NCBI GenBank assembly: GCA_030642525.1
Contig: DAOWNO010000005.1
Span: forward strand, 1-20,948
Source: Candidatus Aegiribacteria sp.
Lineage (GTDB): Bacteria > Fermentibacterota > Fermentibacteria > Fermentibacterales > JCC-6
DNA: 20,948 bases
Reading direction: 5' to 3'
This document shows positions 1 through 7,670 of this stretch, one piece after another. The position numbers and the translations under genes are program-made. Each line of letters begins with the position of its first letter. Position 1 is the stretch's first letter. The notes under the pieces were generated by a model. The model searched no databases. It had not been told where the DNA came from and saw only the letters and a list, made by a program, of their open reading frames with translations.

Positions 1-930
1 GATGACCGATACACAGAGCCTGCCATCCGCAGTAATTTCAAATTTGTGTCTTCCAGGAGAATGAACTCCTTTATTAACGAACCTTCCGGATCTGTTTATC
101 ACTATTTCTCCCTTTCCAGGAAGATCAATAACTATTTCACCATCAATTCTCAAGGCTCTGAATCCTGTCGCATCTCCATACAGATGATTACTGATAAAAC
201 ACTTGCCATTTCGAAGCGCGGAGATAATCTGCCCTTCAGCTTTATTTCTCGAATCTGATAATTCCTTATCAAGAAGTATATGCGTCCTGAGCCTTCCGAA
301 CAGCATCCCGTAGGGAAAGATATTCATTGAAAGCGCTCCAAACCCATACCTTAATGCATGTGCGTCAGAACCTCCTATCGCACAACCTCCGGCAGCTTCC
401 CAGAGCTCTACCGCAGAAGGATCCGGATGTTTCACATACCTGTCCGGAAACAGAAGCTTCAAAGGGGCGTTGAAAACGCTTATTCCGGATTTCCATCCGG
501 ACATGTAATTCCAGATTTCAATACCCGATAATCCTGATACATCTTCAAGTGTCCATGGATAGCTTCGAGTTCCGCGCAACTTTCCCGCTGTTTCTGTTGG
601 ATGAGCTGCAATGCAGATTCCACCACTTCCATTCACGAAACGGATCTGTTCCCCGGTATCATGGGAATCAGGGAGCCTGTCAACACCGTATACAAGCAGG
701 TGATTGTTCTTATATTGATCTTCGAGTTCAGCTCCCACCAGCACATAAAGACCATCGTGCCAGCCTCCAAAGCCCTCATCCCTGGCTTCAAGAGTGTTAT
801 GATCGTTAATACCGAGTATATCCGCGCCGGCTGATAGAGCTTCCTCGATCACTTCAGCTATGGAAGCAGTTCCATCAGATGCATCTGTATGAACATGCAG
901 AATCGCGCTTTTCTCTATCAGATCAGGCAT
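1..930 (-). CDS. PHP-domain metal-dependent phosphoesterase, 3' end outside window
   Basis: This reading frame is open for 310 codons and runs off the left edge, so the C-terminus is missing. The N-terminal half is a PHP domain, a family of metal-dependent phosphoesterases. Metal ligands are visible in order: HVHTDASDG (H12, H14), NDHNT (D43, H44), E68 in the GAELE stretch, AAHP (H110) and GGSDAH (D189, H191). The segment from about residue 230 onward is probably a small C-terminal beta domain, as in histidinol-phosphatase-like and YciV-like PHP proteins; the substrate cannot be told. It follows the ATPase gene after 24 bases, in the same frame. The ATG at 930 has a poor ribosome binding site. 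An in-frame GTG at 951-949 is an alternative start and would add seven residues. The first metal motif comes close to the N-terminus, as is normal, so either start is acceptable. Confidence 0.85.
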   Translation of the reverse strand, partial: MPDLIEKSAILHVHTDASDGTASIAEVIEEALSAGADILGINDHNTLEARDEGFGGWHDGLYVLVGAELEDQYKNNHLLVYGVDRLPDSHDTGEQIRFVNGSGGICIAAHPTETAGKLRGTRSYPWTLEDVSGLSGIEIWNYMSGWKSGISVFNAPLKLLFPDRYVKHPDPSAVELWEAAGGCAIGGSDAHALRYGFGALSMNIFPYGMLFGRLRTHILLDKELSDSRNKAEGQIISALRNGKCFISNHLYGDATGFRALRIDGEIVIDLPGKGEIVINRSGRFVNKGVHSPGRHKFEITADGRLCVSVI

Positions 931-954
931 ACCATAACCACAAGGAATCACCGC

Positions 955-3768
955 TTAATTTCCGCTGACTGCTTCTGCTCTTCTCCATCTAATACGTCTG
1001 CCTGTCTTCAGGATCTCGAATGCTCCGAGGAAGACAGCTGCAGCCCCCAGCACACAGACCCAGTCAATCAGCCTGGGGCCTGCAAAATATAGAAATCCGC
1101 TCAGGAACGGTACATATATGGCAAGGAGAATCAATCCAATTGAAGCAACTATTGACCAGAGAAGAATTTTGTTGGAAAAGAAATCTCGATTAAAGACGGA
1201 AGTGTAATCATTTCTTCTTGAAAGCACATTGACAAACTGGCAGAAAGCTATTGTGAGGTAACTCAAAGTTGTCGCGCGAGCATAGTGAAGCATCAGGGAA
1301 GACGGCATGTTTTCAGCGGTGAATACAAGGCCTTCCCGGAACATATAGAAGGCATAATTGGAGAAGGCCAGCACTCCGATAAGAAGGCCGAAGAAAAGTA
1401 CTTCATATGTGCTGTGTTGATTCATGATATGAATCGAACGGACGCGTGGCGGTATTTTCATGATCTTTCTGGAAGACGGGTCAAAAGTCAGGCACGTCAG
1501 TGGCATTATTTCGGCAAGAAGATCGATTGCGAGAATCTGCAGCGCAAGTATGGGTATAGCCCAGTTACCCATTGCAACCCCTGCGAGACCAAGTATGACT
1601 ATCATCAATTCAGCTGCATTTGTTGTCATGGATGCAATCACCGTTTTCTTAAGATTGCTGTAGATTGTGCGGCCTTCCCTTACAGCTTCTACGAGAGTCG
1701 GAAAACTGTCATCAAGGAGTATCAGCTCAGCGGCTTCCTTTGCAACATCCGTTCCGGTAATCCCCATGGCTACACCAATATCCGCCTTCTTGAGCGCGGG
1801 AGCGTCGTTAACACCATCACCGGTAACCGCTACAACTTCTCCCTGATTCTCCAGAAGAGTTACAATCCAGAGTTTATGTTCAGGATTAACCCTTGAGAAA
1901 ATAATAGATTCGCCTGATTCAAGAATTGCTGAAAGTTCGCTGTCATCCATATCCTCAAGCTGTCTCCCGGTAAATACAGGAGGGTCACCATCCCGTGACA
2001 GGCCTATCTCACGCCCGACAGCTCTTGCGGTAATGGAATGATCACCGGTCATTATGATTATCCGTATATGAGCATCATGACATGCGGCAATCGCTTCCTT
2101 TACTCCTTCTTTCGGAGGGTCTGTCATACAGATAAGACCGAGGAAGACCACATCTTTCTCGATTTCATCCAGAACGTAATCGCTTCCGTTTGTCTCCAGT
2201 GGTCGGAATGCGATTGCAAGCACGCGAAGAGCCTGATCGGAGTACTGCTCGTTAAGGGCGCGGATACGAAATTTATCCTCGTCCGTTATCGGAACAATCT
2301 CTCCTCTGCGAAAGATATACTTTGATATGGAAAGTACGCTGTCCGTCGCACCCTTCATCGCCAGTTGCTTTCTGTCTCCGAACTGACGGATGGAACTCAT
2401 CCGTTTTCTATCTGAATCAAATGGAAATTCATGAAGTTCCGGGTTCTCCTCATCCTCGACAGGGCTTCTGGTTCCAATCTTGGTTGACATTGTCACAAGA
2501 GCTGCTTCGGTAGGATCACCTATAGCGTACCAGCTTGCATGGTCGGAGTCAGGTGCGTGAATTTCAGCATTGGATGCCATAGTGCCGGCATCCATAATAA
2601 TCTCGATTTCATCAATCTGTTCCTGAGTAAGCGGATCTCCGTCTGCGTTCAGGATGTTCCCTTCAGGTTTGTACCCGATCCCGGTGACTTTGAATTCGAT
2701 TCCATCAAACCAGACTTTTGTAACCGTCATCTCGTTTTTGGTCAGTGTACCTGTCTTGTCGGTGCAAATCACTGTGGTGGAACCAAGGGTTTCGACCGAC
2801 GGAAGATTCTTAACAACAGCATTGCGCTCGGAGAGTCTCCTGCTTGCCGCCGTAAGAGCTACTGTAACCTGAGCCGGCAATGCCTGTGGTACTGACGCCA
2901 CGGCAACACCAAGAGCAAGAATCATACTGGTAAAAAGATCAAATCCCTGCCATTGAGCAACCACGAACAGTCCGATGCTGAGTAGAATGACGATACCTGT
3001 AAGCCATTTTGCAAGAATGCCCAGTTCTTTCTGAAGCGGTGATTTTACAGTGGTGGTTTTCTGAGTCATGTCTGCTATCTTGCCCATTTCGGTATTCATG
3101 CCGGTACGCACGACAATACCAATGGCATTTCCTGTTGCCACAGTCGTTCCCATGAAAGCCATATTATCCTGATCCGCTATGATACAATGCTCATTGATGA
3201 CTCCAGTGTTCTTCTCCTGCGGCATAGACTCGCCTGTAAGCGAAAATTCCACTGTACGGAAATCGAATGATTCCAGCAGTCGGATATCGGCAGGTATTCT
3301 GTCACCTGCATCAACTTCCACAACATCACCGGGAACAAGAAGCCTCTGGGATATTTCCTGCAGTTCACCGTTCACCAGAATCCTGGCTGGTGATTTGATA
3401 AGCTCCTTCAGGCGTTCAAGTATCCTGCCGGCTTTGTATTCCTGTATAAAACCGATCACGGCATTTATGATTACGATGATGAACATTATGATACCATCGC
3501 TGTAACTGCCTATTGCAAAAGATATTATTCCAGCAGCAATTAGAACAATTACCAGAAGGTCTCTGAACTGAAGCAGGAAAAGCATCCACTTCGGAAGAGT
3601 GATGTCTGCTACTATCTCATTGCCGCCGATTTTTCTGCGAATCATGTCGGCTGTTTTACGGGGAAGCCCCTTCTCCGTGGAATTCAGAGTTTCAAGGGTT
3701 TCCCGCGTGGTCTTCATGTAAAAATCAGTGTTATTCGAAACAGCAATCGTATTCATATCAACCGGCAT
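955..3768 (-). CDS. P2-type cation-transporting ATPase
   Basis: A 937-residue membrane cation pump, full length for P2 ATPases. Domains in order: N-terminal cation-ATPase domain (about 20-85), TM1-2, actuator domain with TGES (178-181), TM3-4, phosphorylation motif DKTGTLT (phosphoacceptor D337), nucleotide-binding domain with MKGATD near 471, TGDH at 574, hinge TGDGVNDAPA (649-658), and TM5-10 with the C-terminal domain. Ion-site residues are unusual. TM4 reads PQALP (294-298) where Ca2+ and Na+/K+ pumps have PEGLP or PEGLL. TM5 keeps NAAE (717-720). TM6 has D749 and E753 where SERCA has N796 and D800. The transported ion therefore cannot be assigned, although automatic annotation would probably say calcium. 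The start is an ATG with AGGAG eight bases upstream. It lies 57 bases after the etfA stop; no convincing promoter or terminator is visible in that gap. Confidence 0.93.
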   Translation of the reverse strand: MPVDMNTIAVSNNTDFYMKTTRETLETLNSTEKGLPRKTADMIRRKIGGNEIVADITLPKWMLFLLQFRDLLVIVLIAAGIISFAIGSYSDGIIMFIIVIINAVIGFIQEYKAGRILERLKELIKSPARILVNGELQEISQRLLVPGDVVEVDAGDRIPADIRLLESFDFRTVEFSLTGESMPQEKNTGVINEHCIIADQDNMAFMGTTVATGNAIGIVVRTGMNTEMGKIADMTQKTTTVKSPLQKELGILAKWLTGIVILLSIGLFVVAQWQGFDLFTSMILALGVAVASVPQALPAQVTVALTAASRRLSERNAVVKNLPSVETLGSTTVICTDKTGTLTKNEMTVTKVWFDGIEFKVTGIGYKPEGNILNADGDPLTQEQIDEIEIIMDAGTMASNAEIHAPDSDHASWYAIGDPTEAALVTMSTKIGTRSPVEDEENPELHEFPFDSDRKRMSSIRQFGDRKQLAMKGATDSVLSISKYIFRRGEIVPITDEDKFRIRALNEQYSDQALRVLAIAFRPLETNGSDYVLDEIEKDVVFLGLICMTDPPKEGVKEAIAACHDAHIRIIIMTGDHSITARAVGREIGLSRDGDPPVFTGRQLEDMDDSELSAILESGESIIFSRVNPEHKLWIVTLLENQGEVVAVTGDGVNDAPALKKADIGVAMGITGTDVAKEAAELILLDDSFPTLVEAVREGRTIYSNLKKTVIASMTTNAAELMIVILGLAGVAMGNWAIPILALQILAIDLLAEIMPLTCLTFDPSSRKIMKIPPRVRSIHIMNQHSTYEVLFFGLLIGVLAFSNYAFYMFREGLVFTAENMPSSLMLHYARATTLSYLTIAFCQFVNVLSRRNDYTSVFNRDFFSNKILLWSIVASIGLILLAIYVPFLSGFLYFAGPRLIDWVCVLGAAAVFLGAFEILKTGRRIRWRRAEAVSGN

Positions 3769-3825
3769 CGATTACACTCCTGCTTCCGTAAGTCCTGGAA
3801 AAACGTGTAACTTATCAAACCTGCA

Positions 3826-4506
3826 TCATGACTTGCGTCTGCGCTTGATCTCCTTGATAAGCAGCGGGATGATCTCGAAAAGATCACCGACATAACCCTC
3901 GTTACAGAATTCAAAAATCGGTGCGGTAGCGTCCTTATTGACGGCAAATATCCGGTCTGAGGACTGCATGCCGACCCTGTGCTGGACTGCGCCGGATATT
4001 CCGAAGGCAATATAGGTTTTCGGCTGCACGGTTTTACCTGTCTGACCAACCTGATGAGGATAGGAAATCCATCCAGCGTCGATCGCCGCCCGGCTCGCTC
4101 CTATGCTGCCATCCAGAAGGTCAGCCAGTTCCTCCAGTAGAGCGAAGTTCTCCGGACTCTTGAGCCCTCTTCCACCTGATACAATTATCTCGGCCTCTGT
4201 TATATCAACTTCCCCTTCATCCAGAGGATTGAACTCAAGCACTTCGGTTCTGCTTGAAAGGTCTTCGGGAGTCAGATCGATTATTTCGATTTCTCCTTTG
4301 CGGTTTTCATCAGGCTCAAGGGCTTTCATGACTCTTGGTCTGACAGTTGCCATCTGGGGCCTGGTATCCGCGCAGACGATCGTAGCCAGGATATTCCCGC
4401 CAAAGGCAGGTCTTGTCTGAAGCAGACCGCCTGTTTCCGGATCAATCGCAAGTTCTGTACAGTCAGCTGTAAGTCCCGTATTGAGATTCTTCGCGATCCT
4501 CGGCAT
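3826..4506 (-). CDS. etfA: EtfA C-terminal (FAD-binding) part, separated by a frameshift
   Basis: This frame encodes the FAD-binding C-terminal domain of electron transfer flavoprotein alpha. Recognisable stretches are SGGRGLKSPENF, GASRAAIDAGW, VGQTGKTVQPKTYIAFGISG, QHRVGMQSSD and AVNKDATAPIF. The ATG used here (4506) is not a credible natural start. It lies inside the conserved TTTGRDLMPRIA stretch, has no ribosome binding site, and EtfA-like sequence continues upstream in this frame (PAIVLAAATTTGRDL) to about base 4560. The missing N-terminal half is the neighbouring frame at 4542-5021, so the two pieces are one gene broken by a one-base shift. A free C-terminal domain would lack the EtfB-contacting N-terminal domain and is unlikely to work alone. 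If the break is a sequencing error, the real gene is 3826-5021. Confidence 0.85.
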   Translation of the reverse strand: MPRIAKNLNTGLTADCTELAIDPETGGLLQTRPAFGGNILATIVCADTRPQMATVRPRVMKALEPDENRKGEIEIIDLTPEDLSSRTEVLEFNPLDEGEVDITEAEIIVSGGRGLKSPENFALLEELADLLDGSIGASRAAIDAGWISYPHQVGQTGKTVQPKTYIAFGISGAVQHRVGMQSSDRIFAVNKDATAPIFEFCNEGYVGDLFEIIPLLIKEIKRRRKS

Positions 4507-4541
4507 GAGATCCCGGCCTGTGGTTGTTGCCGCAGCAAGGA

Positions 4542-5021
4542 CTATAGCCGGCTTCTTTTGTTAATCAGTTTCTCAACCGTGCGGGAAAAAGGTTCTGTTC
4601 TGAAATGTCTCAGAGCTGGATCCTCAGCGATATACACTATGTCAGCACTATATTGAATAAGTTTCTCCGGCCATTCTCCGCCCTCTTCAGTGAGCAGAAC
4701 AGCTGACACAACGCTTCCGTCTACCTCTGCCAGTCTTTTTGCTTCGCCAAGGAGTTCAAGGGTGCAGTGATCGACAATACCGTCGCGCTGTTCGGCAATG
4801 ACCATTACTCCGGAGTAATCGCTGATACTGGTACCGTCTGTTTCACCCGTGCGAATGATAATAGCTCCAAAGGAGCAGGAAGACTCACAGGCGCCGCAGA
4901 GCGTGCAGTCATCACTGATAACGGCAAGATCATCCTCCATGGAAATGGCTCCGAAGGGACAGGCCGGTACGCATACTCCACACCCCACGCAGGTTTCCTT
5001 ACGTACTTCTATGCTTGCCAT
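4542..5021 (-). CDS. etfA: Ferredoxin-EtfA fusion, N-terminal part ending at a frameshift
   Basis: Residues 1-60 form a 2x[4Fe-4S] ferredoxin domain with both cysteine sets complete: C11, C14, C17, C21 and C39, C42, C45, C49. From about residue 68 (GVMVIAEQRDG) the N-terminal domain of EtfA begins. It breaks off after VEKLINK, where the frame reads only RSRL before TAG. The rest of EtfA continues in the -1 frame (PAIVLAAATTTG...). EtfA proteins with an N-terminal ferredoxin domain are known, for example CarE of Acetobacterium caffeyl-CoA reductase; the extra clusters are thought to pass electrons between flavin and ferredoxin. The ATG overlaps the etfB stop (TGATG), with GGAGG seven bases upstream, so the two genes are translationally coupled. 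Acyl-CoA dehydrogenase and etfB directly upstream complete the module. Confidence 0.9.
   Translation of the reverse strand: MASIEVRKETCVGCGVCVPACPFGAISMEDDLAVISDDCTLCGACESSCSFGAIIIRTGETDGTSISDYSGVMVIAEQRDGIVDHCTLELLGEAKRLAEVDGSVVSAVLLTEEGGEWPEKLIQYSADIVYIAEDPALRHFRTEPFSRTVEKLINKRSRL
4556..4559 (-). other. Frameshift site in the ferredoxin-EtfA gene
   Basis: On the coding strand this is the A run in ATT AAC AAA AGA AGC. The upstream frame reads I-N-K-R-S-R-L-stop. The EtfA-like downstream frame reads K-P-A-I-V-L and is blocked upstream by TAA at 4563-4561. Adding one A (AAC AAA AAG AAG CCG) joins both halves into a continuous EtfA reading INKKKPAIVLAAATTTG. A one-base deletion, real or technical, in this run is the simplest explanation. 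The position is set by where the two frames stop resembling EtfA and is good to within a few codons. Confidence 0.8.
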
Positions 5022-5806
5022 CAGGAATCCTCCGTTCCGAGGAGGCTGTCAGCCATGAGTTTTGCAAGTTCTTCAGGTTCTCCATGATGAATCTGTCCAT
5101 CGGTGAAAATTTCCGGAGTTGCTATGTTCACAACTCTTGTAGGTGAACCATCAAGCCCCACCTCTCCCTCAGGGAGTTCAAGATCATCTTTTCCCCATAC
5201 GGGAATCTCTATTTTTCTCGCCCTCATTTTTCCTTTGAGTGATGGAAGCCTCGGGATATTAGCGTCTTTAAGGATGGTAACGACAACGGGAAGTGACGAC
5301 TTGATCACTTCACTGCCGTCCTCAACGTATCGTTCAGCTATGATGTGTTTCTCCGAAAGCTCTCTAACGTTCCCTACAAAGGTTATCTGAGGCCAGTCCA
5401 GTGACGCCGCAATGCTGGGACCGGTCTGAGCGGTATCACCGTCAATTGCCTGTTTGCCGGTCAAGACGATATCGATGTTACCCATCTTCTCCACAGCAGT
5501 AGCAAGAGTATGACTGGTTGCCCACGTATCAGCTCCCGCGAATGCTCGGTCCGAAAGCAGTACAGCTTCGTCAGCGCCCATGGAAACCGCTTCGCGAAGC
5601 ACCGCTTCCGCCTGTGGAGGACCCATTGAAACGACTATCACGGTTCCGCCCAGTTCATCTCTCCATTTAAGGGCTTCTTCGAGAGCATACGAATCGAAGG
5701 GGTTAAGGATCGAGGGAATTCCCTCGCGTATGAGGGTTCCCCGCTCTTCGTCTATCCGAACTTCAGCAGTGTCCGGAACCTGTTTTACCGCCACAACTAT
5801 CCGCAT
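5021..5806 (-). CDS. etfB: Electron transfer flavoprotein subunit beta
   Basis: A 261-residue EtfB, normal length. It starts MRIVVAVKQVPDTAEV and carries the family features ILNPFDSYALEEAL, VSMGPPQAEAVLREA and GADEAVLLSDRAFAGADT. The nucleotide-binding stretch is GKQAIDGDTAQTGP, and KGKMRARKIEIPVW comes near the end. From memory of the family, the wording around REG...NPFDSYALE and SDRAFAGADT is closer to EtfB proteins of anaerobes that bind NADH and a second FAD (the bifurcating type, e.g. Acidaminococcus) than to mitochondrial-type EtfB. That is a recollection, not an alignment. The ATG is preceded by AGGAGGAAATAGCC, so the ribosome binding site lies over the acyl-CoA dehydrogenase stop. 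The stop overlaps the start of the ferredoxin-EtfA gene by one base. Confidence 0.95.
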   Translation of the reverse strand: MRIVVAVKQVPDTAEVRIDEERGTLIREGIPSILNPFDSYALEEALKWRDELGGTVIVVSMGPPQAEAVLREAVSMGADEAVLLSDRAFAGADTWATSHTLATAVEKMGNIDIVLTGKQAIDGDTAQTGPSIAASLDWPQITFVGNVRELSEKHIIAERYVEDGSEVIKSSLPVVVTILKDANIPRLPSLKGKMRARKIEIPVWGKDDLELPEGEVGLDGSPTRVVNIATPEIFTDGQIHHGEPEELAKLMADSLLGTEDS

Positions 5807-5808
5807 GG

Positions 5809-6981
5809 CTATTTCCTCCTGGCCGCTGTTTCCTTGATAAGCGCGGAAGCGATCACGCTGCGTTGAATCTGATTTGTGCCTTCGTATATCTGAGTGATCT
5901 TCGCGTCACGCATCATCTTTTCGACAGGATACTCCTTCATATAACCGTATCCGCCTAGAATCTGTACAGCATCAGTAGTGACTTTCATCGCGACATCGCT
6001 GGCGAATACTTTTGCCATTGCGGATTCCTTGTCATACTTCTTTTCTCCTGCATCGATCATTCTCGCGACACTGTAGGTGAGTGCCCTTGCCGCTTCAATC
6101 TGTGTGTCCATGTCGGCGAGCATGAACTGTATTCCCTGGAAAGAATCAATCCGCTTACCGAACTGCTTTCTCTCGGAAGCGTATCTCGCGGCTTCGTCAA
6201 GAGCTCCCTGAGCTATACCTATTGCCTGGGCAGCAACGCCGGGGCGCGATCTGTTGAGAGTCTTCATGGCCACGATGAAACCGTAACCCTCTTTTGCTAT
6301 GAGATTCTCCGCGGGAATCCTGCAATCTTCGAATATCAGCTCTCGTGTTGCGGAAGCCCTGATACCCATCTTATCTTCCTTCTTGCCGTAGGAAAAACCA
6401 GGTGTTCCATCCTCCACAATGAAGGCGGAAAGCCCTCTGGCTCCTCTTGAAGGGTCGGTCAGGGCAATTACAGTATAAATCTGAGCCTCACCGCCATTGG
6501 TAATCCACTGTTTAGTTCCGTTGAGAATGTAATAATCTCCATCTTTAATTGCCTTTGTCCTCACTCCGCCAGCATCACTGCCGGCATCCGGTTCAGTAAG
6601 AGCAAATGCGGCAAGTTTCGCTCCGGATACAAGATCGGGAAGGTATTTTTTCTTCTGTTCTTCGGAACCAAAGATCATTATCGGCATGGCGCCAAGAGCA
6701 TTAGCCGCAAAGGACAGAGCAATACCCCCGCATGCTTTGCTGAGTTCCTCCGTTGCGATGCATAGTGCCATTGAACCGCCACCGAACATTTCTGAAGAAC
6801 CGCCGTATTCTTCGGAGATGTAGATTCCGTGCAGACCGGCATCAGACATCGCATTCACTATCTCACGTGAAAAGCGGTTCTCCTCATCAAGCAGAGCTCT
6901 GACCGGAATGATATGCTTTTCAGCAATCCCGGCACAGATTTCTTTGATATCATTCAGTTCCTCAGAAAGGTAATAATTCAC
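5809..6981 (-). CDS. Acyl-CoA dehydrogenase (short/medium-chain type)
   Basis: A 390-residue flavoprotein of the acyl-CoA dehydrogenase family. It carries the FALTEPDAGSDAGG substrate/FAD signature and the C-terminal QILGGYGYMKEYPVEKMMRD signature. The latter leads to IYEGTNQIQ, whose Glu is the usual catalytic base. The enzyme oxidises acyl-CoA, or in anaerobes reduces enoyl-CoA, and exchanges electrons with the EtfBA pair encoded directly downstream. The start chosen is GTG at 6981, one base after the rnc stop, with GAGAGG upstream over the rnc 3' end. This gives the standard N-terminus (YYLSEELNDIKEICAGIAE). A longer frame to 7101 is open but lies inside rnc and has no family resemblance. 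Chain length and direction cannot be read from sequence; the ferredoxin-type EtfA favours a fermentative enoyl-CoA reductase role. Confidence 0.93.
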   Translation of the reverse strand: MNYYLSEELNDIKEICAGIAEKHIIPVRALLDEENRFSREIVNAMSDAGLHGIYISEEYGGSSEMFGGGSMALCIATEELSKACGGIALSFAANALGAMPIMIFGSEEQKKKYLPDLVSGAKLAAFALTEPDAGSDAGGVRTKAIKDGDYYILNGTKQWITNGGEAQIYTVIALTDPSRGARGLSAFIVEDGTPGFSYGKKEDKMGIRASATRELIFEDCRIPAENLIAKEGYGFIVAMKTLNRSRPGVAAQAIGIAQGALDEAARYASERKQFGKRIDSFQGIQFMLADMDTQIEAARALTYSVARMIDAGEKKYDKESAMAKVFASDVAMKVTTDAVQILGGYGYMKEYPVEKMMRDAKITQIYEGTNQIQRSVIASALIKETAARRK

Positions 6982-6982
6982 T

Positions 6983-7666
6983 TCAAACCATCCTCTCAAA
7001 ATTTTCAAGTGCTCCGGCAGCTGCCGCTTCACGGGCTGCTTTATGCGTATGGCCGATACCCGTGCCAGCCTCTGTTCCGTCAATGATGACTGAAATGGCA
7101 AACACTGGATTATGATCCGGTCCTGTACTGGAAACCAGTCTGTATTCAGGAAGTGTCAGCCCTTTTGCCTGGCAGTACTCCTGCAGAGCGCTCCTTGAAT
7201 CAGGCAGGGGATCGATATCCAAAGATTTCCTTAAAATCTCTCTGTGCAGAAATTCTTCCGCTGCCCCAAGACCTGAATCAAGGTAGATTGCCCCGATAAT
7301 GGCCTCCAGAGCATCTGCTGCTATAGTATCAATTGCTCCTTCAGATGCATCAAATCCACTTCCAACCTGAACAAAAGTATTCAAGCCGAGCCTGCGTCCT
7401 TGTCTGGCCAGATTCTGTTTCATGACTATCTTGATTTTCCTCCGGGTCAGATATCCCTCCGGCTCCTGAGGATATTCAGTCATAAGGTACTCTCTTGTTA
7501 CCAGTTCAAGTACGGCATCACCAAGAAATTCCAGCCTTTCATAACTATCGCCGGAGCTGCTGCCCTCTGTGCAGGAACTGTGTTTAAGTGCATTTTCGAG
7601 AAGGTCCGGATTGCTGAATCTGTATCCCAGAGCTTTCTCCACCTCAGATACCGGATTTCCGGTCAT
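6983..7666 (-). CDS. rnc: Ribonuclease III
   Basis: A 227-residue double-strand-specific endoribonuclease acting in rRNA and mRNA processing. The RNase III signature ERLEFLGDAVLEL contains E46 and D50; the second catalytic pair D118 and E121 lies in ADALEAIIGAIYLD. A complete double-stranded-RNA-binding domain follows from about residue 158 (SRSALQEYCQAKGL) to the end (GHTHKAAREAAAAGAL). Length is normal. The ATG lies four bases after the fabF stop, with GGGGAAA upstream. rnc directly after acpP-fabF is a common bacterial order. Its 3' end carries the ribosome binding site of the acyl-CoA dehydrogenase gene, so the two are probably cotranscribed. Confidence 0.97.
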   Translation of the reverse strand: MTGNPVSEVEKALGYRFSNPDLLENALKHSSCTEGSSSGDSYERLEFLGDAVLELVTREYLMTEYPQEPEGYLTRRKIKIVMKQNLARQGRRLGLNTFVQVGSGFDASEGAIDTIAADALEAIIGAIYLDSGLGAAEEFLHREILRKSLDIDPLPDSRSALQEYCQAKGLTLPEYRLVSSTGPDHNPVFAISVIIDGTEAGTGIGHTHKAAREAAAAGALENFERMV

Positions 7667-7670
7667 CTGA

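Noticed and set aside
1285..1896. 203-codon open frame on the plus strand inside the ATPase gene
   Set aside because: It lies wholly antisense to the conserved hinge and TM segments of the ATPase, has no family resemblance and no convincing ribosome binding site.
3769..3825. Possible terminator or promoter between etfA and the ATPase gene
   Set aside because: No stem followed by a T run and no paired -35/-10 at normal spacing could be found in the 57 bases.
4556..4566. Programmed -1 frameshifting in the ferredoxin-EtfA gene
   Set aside because: The site reads C AAA AGA in the upstream frame, which is not an X XXY YYZ slippery heptamer. No clear stimulatory stem or upstream Shine-Dalgarno was seen, and EtfA is not a known recoded gene. 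A one-base deletion is simpler.
6982..7101. Longer N-terminus for the acyl-CoA dehydrogenase (start at 7101)
   Set aside because: The extra 40 residues overlap rnc, are not family-like, and a GTG with a usable ribosome binding site sits right after the rnc stop.
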